A stretch of DNA of 64,000 bases from a virus: IMG/VR virus record IMGVR_UViG_3300025030_000051, positions 48,829-112,828 of that record, one strand, 5' to 3'. How positions within the stretch are numbered: the first letter of the stretch is position 1; each line of letters opens with the position of its first letter. The position numbers and the translations under genes are program-made. Shown one piece after another: positions 41,165 through 49,640 of this stretch. A model generated the notes under the pieces. It did not search any database and was not told the origin of the DNA. It saw nothing but the letters and a program-made list of their open reading frames with translations.

Positions 41165-42223
41165 TTAACTCTCTTTTGCAAATTTATTTAAAATAGAAAA
41201 ATTTGTTGTAATCCATTCATTAATATTCTTAAAAGAATTCCAAATTTTATCGTGTTTGATCAGTTCATAAATATGTATAAGATTTATTTCTGTAATTTTT
41301 TTATTAAATAGTTCAGTAATCTTTAATACGGAAGACTTAGGAATATTGTCATTAGAAAGCTTCATAAGCTTATAATTCAAAATATATTGGTTTATATTGT
41401 CTGATAGTAATCTGAATGCTCTGGCGTCATCTGTGTGATCGTGGGAGTAATCTAGAACGTTATCTACGGTGTATTGTTTGTCTTCATTTAAGAAACTAAA
41501 ATGCTTGTTTATATTCTTAATTCCTAATCCCTTTATTCCCGGTACATTATCACTTTTGTCACCAACCATAGATTTATATAAGGCAAAGTTATTTGGACTA
41601 ACGTTAAATCTTGTTAATACATTTTCTTTTGTGACAACTTCTTTTTTAATAGGATTCCAAACTTTTACTCTATCATCAATTAGCTGATAAAAATCTTTAT
41701 CTGAAGAGATGATAAATAATTCCTGTAGTTCTTTTTTATTTTTACATATATCTATTAAACAGCTTATTGAATCATCAGCTTCAATGCTATCTATACATAT
41801 AAAAGTTATAGGAAGATTTTTTAAATATTGAACAATACGCAATAATTGATATTGCATTTGTTTTCTTTCTTCTTCTTCATTTTCCCACTTATAAGCTCTG
41901 TTTAATCTTGTACCAGATCCACGGTTTTCTTTATAATCAGGAAATATTTTTTTTCTTCTTTTAGAAGAGTCTTTACCATCTAAAACAATAAAAATACGAG
42001 TGGGTCGTAATGCTCTAATAGAAACCCCCAAAGTATGAAGAAAACCGACTATTCCACCAACATGGCGTCCATCTTCATTTGTTGTAGGCATTACAACCCA
42101 AATTCGTATGAAATTATTTAAACAGTCAACAATTAAAATTCTAGAATTTAAAGTTAAATCTTTTTCTTCTTTATGTTCTTTTTCTATTATTTTAAGAAGT
42201 TCTTCAAATTTTTCATTCATCAA
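41165..42223 (-). CDS. 5'-3' exonuclease / flap endonuclease (T4 RNase H-like)
   Basis: 352 residues. LIVDCLNNFIR (first metal Asp), IFIVLDGKDSSKRRKKIFPDYKENR (DGK and Lys/Arg helical arch), IEADDSISCLI (E-x-D-D), SSDKDFYQLI (S-x-D-x-D) and VGDKSDNVPGIKGLGIK (G-D-x-x-D-N and H3TH). This is the FEN/PIN-type nuclease that removes Okazaki primers. The split recombinase gene lies directly upstream with ATGA coupling. Confidence 0.93.
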   Translation of the reverse strand: MMNEKFEELLKIIEKEHKEEKDLTLNSRILIVDCLNNFIRIWVVMPTTNEDGRHVGGIVGFLHTLGVSIRALRPTRIFIVLDGKDSSKRRKKIFPDYKENRGSGTRLNRAYKWENEEEERKQMQYQLLRIVQYLKNLPITFICIDSIEADDSISCLIDICKNKKELQELFIISSDKDFYQLIDDRVKVWNPIKKEVVTKENVLTRFNVSPNNFALYKSMVGDKSDNVPGIKGLGIKNINKHFSFLNEDKQYTVDNVLDYSHDHTDDARAFRLLSDNINQYILNYKLMKLSNDNIPKSSVLKITELFNKKITEINLIHIYELIKHDKIWNSFKNINEWITTNFSILNKFAKES

Positions 42224-43527
42224 TCTTCTACTGTTTCGTCAATTTCTATTTTAGATTTATCTATATTTTCAGAATTTCTGTCTACGTATTTCATAATGAT
42301 TTTATCTGCAAGATTATCATACAACAGCTGTTTCTTTTGTGGATTATTAATTATTAATTCTTCGAAATTTGGGTTTTGAAATCTTGTCATTTCTAAATCG
42401 TTTTCTATCATATACCACCCTTTTACTTCTTTAAATTTATTATCTTTATTTTCTGACTTAGTTTCATCTTCTAATTTTTTGGCTTTAATAATAGAACCAT
42501 ATTTTTTTCCTGTTTCAAACCAAGTTGTAGAATTATCTAACCCTCTATCAAAATAAACATCATAATCACAAGATCTAAAAGATGGACCTAATTTACTTTT
42601 TATAACTTTACAGTTACCTCTAATACCAATTATATCAGTGCCACTTTTTAGTTTGCTTATATTTTTTAATCTCAATCTTAATGATGCATGAAATTGTATT
42701 GCCTTTCCGCCTGATGTTGTATACGGATCTCCAAATGTTACTCCAATATTTGATCTTAATTGATTTGTAAAAATTAAAGCTATTTTATGATTAGCTATTA
42801 CTTTACCAATTTTCCTCATAGCTTGTGATAATATTGTTGCCTTTTGAGTAGCAAACCCTTGTTTATCATATGTTCCCTCATCTTCAACTTTATTTGTTGC
42901 ACCCATAATAGAGTCAAGAGCAATGGTAACTAATCTATCACTGTTTGCTTTTCTAACACTCTCAATAATGTTTTCTATAGTCTGGAATGCGTCTTCTATA
43001 ACTGGTATTGGAGCATAAATCATTTTACCTAAATCTAATCCTATTGCTTTCATAAATTCTCTATCAGCAGAATGTTCAGTATCTATTAATACAGGAACTC
43101 CATTCTTTTTTTGAGTTTCTAATAATATATGATGAACTAATAAAGACTTGGCTGTGTTATGATTCAACATTCCATTTCCAAAATAACATTGATCATCATA
43201 ATTTTTTTCATCTATTACTATATCTACAATTTTATATTTTCCAATATAATTTACTGCTTTTACTAAATGATAATTATCGTCATCACATAATATTTTAGTT
43301 TCATTTGGTATCAATTCGAGTGTTTTTACCCACCCAGAATTAGTAAAAAATTGATGTTTTTTTGCTACATTTTGTTTATAGTTATTTTTTAATATAACTT
43401 GCCAAGTATCTAATAATCCTTTTTCAATGTATTTTTTTATATATACGTATTCTCCATTTTTTGATTTAACTTTTATTTTTTTATTTTCTTCAAGTAATTT
43501 TTTTATTTCTTTAATTTCTACTTGCAT
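42220..43527 (-). CDS. UvsX/RecA recombinase, C-terminal half with large intein C-fragment
   Basis: 435 residues. Residues 1-124 are an intein fragment: VAKKHQFFTNSGWVKTLELIP (block B), YKIVDIVIDEKNYDDQCYFGNGMLNHN (F/G with His-Asn), and Thr as +1. The extein resumes TAKSLLVHHILL, the end of the Walker A loop, followed by LIDTEHSADREFM, VTIALDSIMGA (Walker B), and LIFTNQLRSNIGVTFGDPYTTSGGKAIQFHASLRLRL, the RecA L2/ATP-coupling region. ATG overlaps the upstream nuclease stop by 10 bases. Must be ligated to 44789-45061 to work. Confidence 0.9.
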   Translation of the reverse strand: MQVEIKEIKKLLEENKKIKVKSKNGEYVYIKKYIEKGLLDTWQVILKNNYKQNVAKKHQFFTNSGWVKTLELIPNETKILCDDDNYHLVKAVNYIGKYKIVDIVIDEKNYDDQCYFGNGMLNHNTAKSLLVHHILLETQKKNGVPVLIDTEHSADREFMKAIGLDLGKMIYAPIPVIEDAFQTIENIIESVRKANSDRLVTIALDSIMGATNKVEDEGTYDKQGFATQKATILSQAMRKIGKVIANHKIALIFTNQLRSNIGVTFGDPYTTSGGKAIQFHASLRLRLKNISKLKSGTDIIGIRGNCKVIKSKLGPSFRSCDYDVYFDRGLDNSTTWFETGKKYGSIIKAKKLEDETKSENKDNKFKEVKGWYMIENDLEMTRFQNPNFEELIINNPQKKQLLYDNLADKIIMKYVDRNSENIDKSKIEIDETVED

Positions 43528-44732
43528 AATTTTAATAATCTTTCTTTCTGTTTTGAATTTAATATAATTAAATTATTTTTTATTAAATTTAGAATTTTAT
43601 TTTTATTTAAAATATTTTTTATATCATAAGTTTCTTCTGTTATATAATTACATTTTAAATTAAATTTGTTACAATATTCTTTTAATGCATAAAATTTAAG
43701 TTTATTTAAAGATAAATTGATTAATACTTTGGGTTTGATTTCATATATATTGTTTTCTATAATAATGTCTGGATTATATGTTTTTTTTGTGTTTTTATAT
43801 TTAAAGCTTATTCTATGTTTAGATAATGAAAAATTTATATTATTTTCTATTAGATAAATAAAAATTGATAATTCTAAAGAACTTCTAAATAAAATTTTTT
43901 TACCATTATTAATTAAATGACCAAATATTCCTCTACCTGATAAATATGATGGAGATCTTCCATACATTGAAGTTCTTTTTGTTTTTCCATATAATTTTTT
44001 AAGATGTATATAGTTATGAAATTGATTTATATTTTTTAATTTTAATTTAATGTCTTTAGCAAAATCATTATTCTTTAATCCATCTATATATATCCCTTTA
44101 GCATCATTACTTAATTCTGGTAAAGCATTTTTTCTATCTAAAGCATTTTGATGTAATCTTTGTGCATTTTTTTTAAATTGATTTTTAGCTTTTATAGCAT
44201 TTAATATTTTACCATTATTTTTTGCATTTTCAAAAAAATTATAAAATTTTAAATAATTAGTTATAGGAATTGGACCAATTTTTGTTATTTTGCATATATC
44301 AGTTATAGACTTTCCGTTTTTTATTTCTTCTCTAATCAGTTCTCCAAAATTTTTATTAATATTGTTGAATCTTTTTATTCTTTTTAATTTTTGATATTTT
44401 TTTAATTTTATAGATTTATTTCTTTTGTTTGTACCATTTAATTTGTTCTCTAATTTAAGTTTTGTTTCATCTTTGGATATTTTAAATCTTTTTTTTAGTG
44501 TTTTTTCATATATATTATAAAAATTATATTCTTTGACTGTTTGTAAAATTATTCTTTCATTTTTTATATTAAAAATTTTTGCTATTTCAAATCTATTTTT
44601 TCCTTCTATCAGTAAGTTTTTAATTTTATTCCAATTATCAAATTTAAATTTACAAATATGATAATGCGAATTATAATTATTTTTACTAATTATTTTATTA
44701 CACAATTCACATTTTATATAATTTACTATCAA
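43518..44732 (-). CDS. endonuclease-like ORF lodged between the UvsX halves, 404 aa, TTG start
   Basis: TTG at 44732 with a GGAG 7 nt upstream. N-terminal zinc finger (KCELCNKIISKNNYNSHYHIC), several HTH-like segments (NRFEIAKIFNI, SITDICKITKI), and a C-terminal domain FRSSLELSIFIYLIENNI, then KTYNPDIIIENNIYEIKPK, an R-S-x-x-E ... Y-x-P-D-(x)6-E-I-K pattern typical of PD-(D/E)XK nucleases (TnsA- and MutH-like). Likely a homing nuclease specific for the uninterrupted recombinase gene. Ends in TAG. Confidence 0.75.
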   Translation of the reverse strand: MIVNYIKCELCNKIISKNNYNSHYHICKFKFDNWNKIKNLLIEGKNRFEIAKIFNIKNERIILQTVKEYNFYNIYEKTLKKRFKISKDETKLKLENKLNGTNKRNKSIKLKKYQKLKRIKRFNNINKNFGELIREEIKNGKSITDICKITKIGPIPITNYLKFYNFFENAKNNGKILNAIKAKNQFKKNAQRLHQNALDRKNALPELSNDAKGIYIDGLKNNDFAKDIKLKLKNINQFHNYIHLKKLYGKTKRTSMYGRSPSYLSGRGIFGHLINNGKKILFRSSLELSIFIYLIENNINFSLSKHRISFKYKNTKKTYNPDIIIENNIYEIKPKVLINLSLNKLKFYALKEYCNKFNLKCNYITEETYDIKNILNKNKILNLIKNNLIILNSKQKERLLKLCK

Positions 44733-44788
44733 AAAATTTCTCCATATACTTATTTTTATTATTATATAAATATATGGATTTTGAAATT

Positions 44789-45061
44789 TTATTCAATTAT
44801 TATATCAATAATTGTATCTTCAGAAACACAACTTTCTAGTCCGTTTATTTCTGTAATTCTTCCAACAGGAATTCCACCGTTTCTTCTATTTGATATTACC
44901 ATATCCATGATTGGGTCTCCAATCGAGACCCAATCTGTAATGTCTGATGGATTCCATTCTGGATTATCAAGAAAATATGCACTAAAAGGACTTTCAGAAG
45001 AATTTATAACATTATATACTGAAGAAATTAATTCATCATGAATTTCACTTTTTTTCTTCAT
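44789..45061 (-). CDS. UvsX/RecA recombinase, N-terminal half with a 13-residue intein N-fragment
   Basis: 90 residues. The first 77 match the UvsX N-terminus (DWVSIGDPIMDMVISNRRNGGIPVGRITEINGLES), the last residues being the start of the Walker A loop. Then CVSEDTIIDIIIE and TAA: a Cys-led block A with 'DT', the first beta-strand of an intein and nothing more. In the partner protein the intein continues from there. The join would give GLES-TAKS, an intact P-loop, and an extein of about 388 residues, as T4 UvsX (391). Confidence 0.9.
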   Translation of the reverse strand: MKKKSEIHDELISSVYNVINSSESPFSAYFLDNPEWNPSDITDWVSIGDPIMDMVISNRRNGGIPVGRITEINGLESCVSEDTIIDIIIE

Positions 45062-45063
45062 TT

Positions 45064-45840
45064 TTATTTCTTAGGAAATAATTTATCAAAAGCTGCAGAT
45101 GCTTTATCGACATCTTCATTTTTTACTTCTTCTTCATCATTACTATTATTTGAAATTTCTTTTTCTTCCTTACTATTTTTGTTCTTTAACCAATTTTCTA
45201 GAATATCTTTCAGTTCGTCATATTCCAATTCTTTATAGATATCATTGATATTTTTTTGTTCATCAAGATATTTTTTAATTAATTCTTCAGAGTCTGAAAG
45301 TGGACTGGTATTTCTTTTTGTTCTAATTGAAGTTTTACCAAAATTGTTTCCTGCCTCTTCTGGAGTTTGATAAGTTATTACTAAATCAGTTCCATTATTT
45401 ATATCAGAAATATCACCGTAATCTGGATCTGACATAATTTTTAGAATTTCTTCATAAGTAGTTTTACCAAATTGCCAAAATCTTATTCCCTCATCTTCCT
45501 CACTTCTTACTAAAACTGGAACAAATATTCTCATTTTGGCTCTTAATGTTCTGCTTAGTGCATAATCATTTTTATCTCCAGTTGCAGCTAGTTTATCAGC
45601 AAACTTTTCAAAGGGGTCTGGATTTCCAAAGGACTTTGGGGAAATATAATTTTTATTGTCTATACCATAGTGGAAAAATAATTCTATAAAAGGATACTCG
45701 GCGTGTTTATATGGAACTATTCTTACTGTGTGTTCTCCTGTAGGCTTCCACATCCCAGAAGTTCTCTGAGATGAATCTTGTAACCCTTTGAGTGTTTTTC
45801 GAACTTTATCTAAAAGTTCTTTGTGAGATCTTGTCTTCAT
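45064..45840 (-). CDS. single-stranded DNA-binding protein, T4 gp32-like
   Basis: 258 residues. Basic N-terminus (MKTRSHKELLDKVRKTL), OB-fold region with WKPTGEHTVRIVPYKH, FHYGID and IRFWQFGKTTYEEILKIMSDPDYGDI (the gp32 core), and a strongly acidic C-terminal tail (NSNDEEEVKNEDVDKASAAFDKLFPKK). It coats ssDNA and recruits replication proteins through the tail. It directly precedes the split recombinase in the operon, a typical neighbour. Confidence 0.93.
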   Translation of the reverse strand: MKTRSHKELLDKVRKTLKGLQDSSQRTSGMWKPTGEHTVRIVPYKHAEYPFIELFFHYGIDNKNYISPKSFGNPDPFEKFADKLAATGDKNDYALSRTLRAKMRIFVPVLVRSEEDEGIRFWQFGKTTYEEILKIMSDPDYGDISDINNGTDLVITYQTPEEAGNNFGKTSIRTKRNTSPLSDSEELIKKYLDEQKNINDIYKELEYDELKDILENWLKNKNSKEEKEISNNSNDEEEVKNEDVDKASAAFDKLFPKK

Positions 45841-45944
45841 TTTTTATTACTCCCATTATTTAATGTTTAATAATTTATTAGTTATCAGTTAATATTTTAA
45901 TGCATAACCAAATAACCAATTTTTAATAAATATAAAAAAAAATT

Positions 45945-46346
45945 CTACAATTCAACTATTTTAAGTAATTTAGTATTAATTTTTTTGAATTCATTGTTGT
46001 CTATAACTAATATTGAATTTGAATAATTATTCCAGTCAACTAAAAATTTTTTATCTAATATTCCATCGTTAAGTAGAGTAATAAGATGATTCAAAGCATT
46101 TATAGTATAGAGAGTATTGGAAATCTTTTTCCTGTGAACTGAAATTGTATTTATAGGAATAGTTTCAACTTTGATTTCTTTTGAGCTGTCTATATTATAG
46201 CTACAGATTAGTTTATTATTCTCATTAACACTCTGTAAAATAAATATTTTATCAAATAGAATTGTATAAGAACTTTTAATAGATTCAACTATTTTATCTA
46301 AATTCTTACTGTCTGTAAATGTTATTAGTAATTGAGAAGTAAACAT
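45945..46346 (-). CDS. hypothetical protein, 133 aa
   Basis: MFTSQLLITFTDSKNLDKIVE...; central VHRKKISNTLYTINALNHLI. It seems to be a conserved phage protein with two alpha/beta halves. It ends in TAG. Location among replication genes suggests a role in DNA metabolism, nothing more. Confidence 0.6.
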   Translation of the reverse strand: MFTSQLLITFTDSKNLDKIVESIKSSYTILFDKIFILQSVNENNKLICSYNIDSSKEIKVETIPINTISVHRKKISNTLYTINALNHLITLLNDGILDKKFLVDWNNYSNSILVIDNNEFKKINTKLLKIVEL

Positions 46347-46360
46347 TTAGTTTTATAATG

Positions 46361-46522
46361 TCAACATTTATTAATAATTTTTACGCGATATTTCTTATTA
46401 TCATATTCAAATTCTTCTATACCTCTATTATTCTTAGCAGAAGCAATTGCTTTACTAAGAATTTTGGCTCCGCTGTAAGAATTAACTAATTTTTTAGCTA
46501 CACCTTTTATAGGAGCTGCCAT
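46361..46522 (-). CDS. small basic protein, 53 aa
   Basis: MAAPIKGVAKKLVNSYSGAKI...; good ribosome site (AGGA) and a TATATTTAT box upstream. Lys-rich with a basic C-terminal beta-hairpin (KKYRVKIINKC). Possibly DNA-binding. Confidence 0.6.
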   Translation of the reverse strand: MAAPIKGVAKKLVNSYSGAKILSKAIASAKNNRGIEEFEYDNKKYRVKIINKC

Positions 46523-46560
46523 ACAATTTCCTTTTTATCATTTTATAATAAATATATAAA

Positions 46561-47883
46561 TTATACAATTTTTATTAAGTTTTCATAATCTTTTCCATAT
46601 AATATAGAAACAGGAAATTTATGATCTTGTTCAATTATGTCCTTGATTTTTAAAATAAAATCTTTTCCATCATTTAAATTAAAGTCAATAAGTACTGAAT
46701 CATAAATATATAATACAGTTTTTGATTCATAGTTTTCCATAAATTCGTATAATTTATCGAGCATTATCATATTGTTCTCAGTTTCATATGCCTGTAAGTA
46801 ATAATTAAAGAGTTTATTTGGAGTAATATTTTTAATGTTACTAATTTTCTTTTTGAATAATCTAGTTTCTGTGTAACTATTTTCTTTATAAAATCTATAT
46901 AGTTCGGTGATAAATTTTTGTGTCTTATAAAAAAATGGAATACTTAAAAATTCTTCCGGAATATTACCATAAATAATTTCAAATAAAAGTTGTTTAGATT
47001 GTTTATATTCTTCTTCTGTTAAATCATCTTTATTGAAAAATATTTTGCCTAAAACTTTATAAGGATGTTCTTTAAATTTTTCACCAATAATATCAGCAAT
47101 TAAATAGAAATGATATGCGTTATAATCTATTAACAATAAATAACCACTGTCGCTAAATCGACTTATAAAATGCTTTCTTGTTCCGTCATTTTTATTCATT
47201 GCTACAAAGTTAAATCCGTTATATGTACATGATGGTCTTTCTGTAGACGTATAGGGATTGTATTTGTAAAAAATTAACTCATCAGCATTATCAGTCTTTA
47301 TTCCATTTCTTTCAATTCTATAGAGATTATTTAATAATAAAGAATTCATTTTATTGTAAGTATCTGATTCTAATATATTTTTGTTTTCTAATAATTTTAA
47401 TATTTTATCTTTAATGTTATGCAAATATTCTATATGTTTTTGTAATGGAATGATTAAATTATTCTCACTGTTATTATAAAATTTTCTATAAATAAACTTG
47501 TGAGCTTGTGTATATTCATAAAAATTATTTTTTAATTTGTTGCTAATAATATAATCTAATAATTCCATATCTTTCCAAGTTTCATCTAATTCTTCTTTAA
47601 AATTATGCTGAATATTTCTCTTGTCTATTATAAATTTTTTATTTTTAGACAATTTAATTAATGACAATAATTTATTTACTTCTTCATTTGATATATTTAA
47701 ACAATCTGGATGGTTGATTGGAACAACAAATTCTTCATTTTTTGTTGATATGTAAATAATAGAAATATTGTTTAGAATAGGATGGACTTTGTCATTATAA
47801 AAAATAGGAATTAAGATAAAATCATTAATTTCTGTTTCTTTTATTAATTTTAGATATGATTCTTTAGATTCTGTTATTAACAA
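46561..47883 (-). CDS. divergent family A DNA polymerase-like protein, 440 aa
   Basis: TTG start behind AAGG. The C-terminal 250 residues keep the order of a PolA palm: ERPSCTYNGFNFVAMNKNDGTRKHF, LLLIDYNAYHFYLIADII (motif A with Asp but His in place of the usual Glu), NKLFNYYLQAYETENNMIML (end of motif B/O-helix region) and VLYIYDSVLIDF (motif C with Tyr-Asp-Ser instead of His-Asp-Glu). The two metal-binding Asp residues survive. Perhaps a structural or specialised polymerase; the replicase is the family C enzyme at 19493-22783. Confidence 0.65.
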   Translation of the reverse strand: MLITESKESYLKLIKETEINDFILIPIFYNDKVHPILNNISIIYISTKNEEFVVPINHPDCLNISNEEVNKLLSLIKLSKNKKFIIDKRNIQHNFKEELDETWKDMELLDYIISNKLKNNFYEYTQAHKFIYRKFYNNSENNLIIPLQKHIEYLHNIKDKILKLLENKNILESDTYNKMNSLLLNNLYRIERNGIKTDNADELIFYKYNPYTSTERPSCTYNGFNFVAMNKNDGTRKHFISRFSDSGYLLLIDYNAYHFYLIADIIGEKFKEHPYKVLGKIFFNKDDLTEEEYKQSKQLLFEIIYGNIPEEFLSIPFFYKTQKFITELYRFYKENSYTETRLFKKKISNIKNITPNKLFNYYLQAYETENNMIMLDKLYEFMENYESKTVLYIYDSVLIDFNLNDGKDFILKIKDIIEQDHKFPVSILYGKDYENLIKIV

Positions 47884-48002
47884 ATGTAACCTTTTTTAAA
47901 TAAATATAAAAAAAATTACAAAAAATTTTAATTTTTATATATTTATTTTTGTCCCTCTAGTATTAAAAAATTAAGTTAACTATAAACTAAAAGTTCATTA
48001 AT
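47884..48002. other. AT-rich spacer between tail and replication gene blocks
   Basis: No gene is seen. It holds a TATATTTAT-like box on the minus strand near 47900 (read as TTTTTATATTTATTT before an AAGG site) and another box in the opposite direction near 47935-47950. It probably contains the promoter for the replication block and the end of the tail block. Confidence 0.4.
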
Positions 48003-49637
48003 TTACTTCTTAAATTCTGTTAATTTATTTTCTAATAGTTTTTTTATTCCCATTAACTGTATTTCAGCATCATTCAATATATTTAAATTAGTATTAATAA
48101 TATTATCTGTATTTCCAGTAATTTTCCATTTAATGCTTAAATTTGAGTAAAATGGATCTGATTGAAATTTGTTAAACTGAGCTGTATCTACTTCTAATAT
48201 TTTAGATTTAGGATTGTTTACCTGTCTTAGAAAATATCTTGTAAAATATCCATTATTATAGTCAGCTTCTTTTGGTAAAGTCTTCTTTTCTTTAGCATAA
48301 TCGTTTGCGGGAGCATTAGTCAATTTTTTATAAATTTGAATAGTTATTACATTTTCTTTGCTTAATTTATTGATTATAATTTTACTTGGTAATAATTCTA
48401 TTATTCCGCTTGGCAGTGAAACGATAATTTCTTCTATAAATTCTTCTAATGTGAAGTCTGATATAAATAAAGTTTCTATACTAATGTCACTATCAATATT
48501 CACGTTTCTTATTAATCTATCAATTATATTTGTTGTAGCATTTAAATTTGCTAATATTTGTATTGAATCTGTTGTACGACATAAAACATAAGTATTTATT
48601 GAGGAACTTTCAACTAATTGAATAGTTTTTATTAATCTATCTATTTCTAAGTTTGTATTGACATTTAAATCAGCTGATATATTTACAAAATTTCCTTTTG
48701 TAATATTACAGGTTATCAATGTTGTGCCAGTAATATCACTGTTTAAATTTGTCTCTTTTATAAGAGTGTCAATTATTTTAGTGGTTGAATTTAAACTAGC
48801 TAATAATTCTATTGAATTTAATGTTTTACACGATATATAAGTGTTTGTTAATGAACTCTCAGTTAATTGAATTGTTTTTACTAACTTATCTATTTCTAGA
48901 CTTGTAGAAATATTTAAATTAGCAGATATGTCTATAGGATTTGCTGGATTTCCAGTCGTGATATTACATGTTATTAATGTAGTACCGTTAATACTACTCA
49001 CTGGAAGCGAATCAACAGTTAATTCTAAATTTAATAAAGTGTTTATAGAACTTGTTTCATATGTTATTATGTTTCGTATTAATCTATTGTTTATAAGTGT
49101 GTTTATTGATGAAGTAGAAACTAAATTAATTACTGAAGATGTTTCATATACTGCATAAATAGCATTTAAAAATTGTTGATTAGTTGATGTTGAAGTGCCC
49201 CATGGATTGACTAAAGAAGTATTATTTGTTGAATTATAATGATGTTCTTGTGTTGCATCAGCAGTAGTATCTATAGAAGATGCTGTAGTTGTATTATCAA
49301 TTTGTAATGCCAGCCAATAAGTAGTTCCAGAAACTATTGCAATATTTAACCCAGATGCTGTTTTCCATCCAGAAATTGTTCCTTTAGCAACATCACCGCT
49401 GGAACCAAGTAAGACATCTGGCTGATCACTTCCAGAATGGCTGTAGATTCCTATCTGAAAATTTGCTGCATCACTATTGTTCGACGCCCAATATCCCATT
49501 TGTGTAACTGAGCCATTAATAGAAGAAATTACACGAAATGCTCGTGAAGTATTATCTGTTACAATACCTGCACCAGCAGGATCAGCTGTTGGTGCTACAG
49601 ATACAAATCCACAATTTGTTCCTAATACTAATGCCAT
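48003..49637 (-). CDS. repetitive tail fibre/appendage protein, 544 aa
   Basis: Residues 1-160 look like a beta-sandwich host-interaction domain (SNNSDAANFQIGIYSHSG, TYWLALQID). Residues about 214-386 consist of two 86-residue repeats (TTLITCNIT ... LEIDKLVKTIQL; TTLITCNIT ... LEIDRLIKTIQL). The C-terminal part (YNNGYFTRYFLRQVNNPKSKI, IKWKITG) resembles a conserved phage structural tail domain. It is the last tail gene. Repeats suggest a shaft of variable length. Confidence 0.65.
   Translation of the reverse strand: MALVLGTNCGFVSVAPTADPAGAGIVTDNTSRAFRVISSINGSVTQMGYWASNNSDAANFQIGIYSHSGSDQPDVLLGSSGDVAKGTISGWKTASGLNIAIVSGTTYWLALQIDNTTTASSIDTTADATQEHHYNSTNNTSLVNPWGTSTSTNQQFLNAIYAVYETSSVINLVSTSSINTLINNRLIRNIITYETSSINTLLNLELTVDSLPVSSINGTTLITCNITTGNPANPIDISANLNISTSLEIDKLVKTIQLTESSLTNTYISCKTLNSIELLASLNSTTKIIDTLIKETNLNSDITGTTLITCNITKGNFVNISADLNVNTNLEIDRLIKTIQLVESSSINTYVLCRTTDSIQILANLNATTNIIDRLIRNVNIDSDISIETLFISDFTLEEFIEEIIVSLPSGIIELLPSKIIINKLSKENVITIQIYKKLTNAPANDYAKEKKTLPKEADYNNGYFTRYFLRQVNNPKSKILEVDTAQFNKFQSDPFYSNLSIKWKITGNTDNIINTNLNILNDAEIQLMGIKKLLENKLTEFKK
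48480..48998 (-). repeat. two tandem repeats of about 258 bp in the fibre gene
   Basis: Encodes the two 86-residue repeats of the fibre. The match is clear at protein level with conservative changes in the DNA, so the duplication is not recent. Further half-copies of the 'TLINxxLIRNI' element appear at residues 179-190 and in the end of the next protein. Confidence 0.6.
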
Positions 49638-49640
49638 ATT

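Noticed and set aside
44740-44790. Continuation of the UvsX N-intein through a frameshift into the spacer
   Set aside because: The DNA after the 13-codon tail is AT-only and has no intein-like frame, while the missing part is present in the C-half protein.
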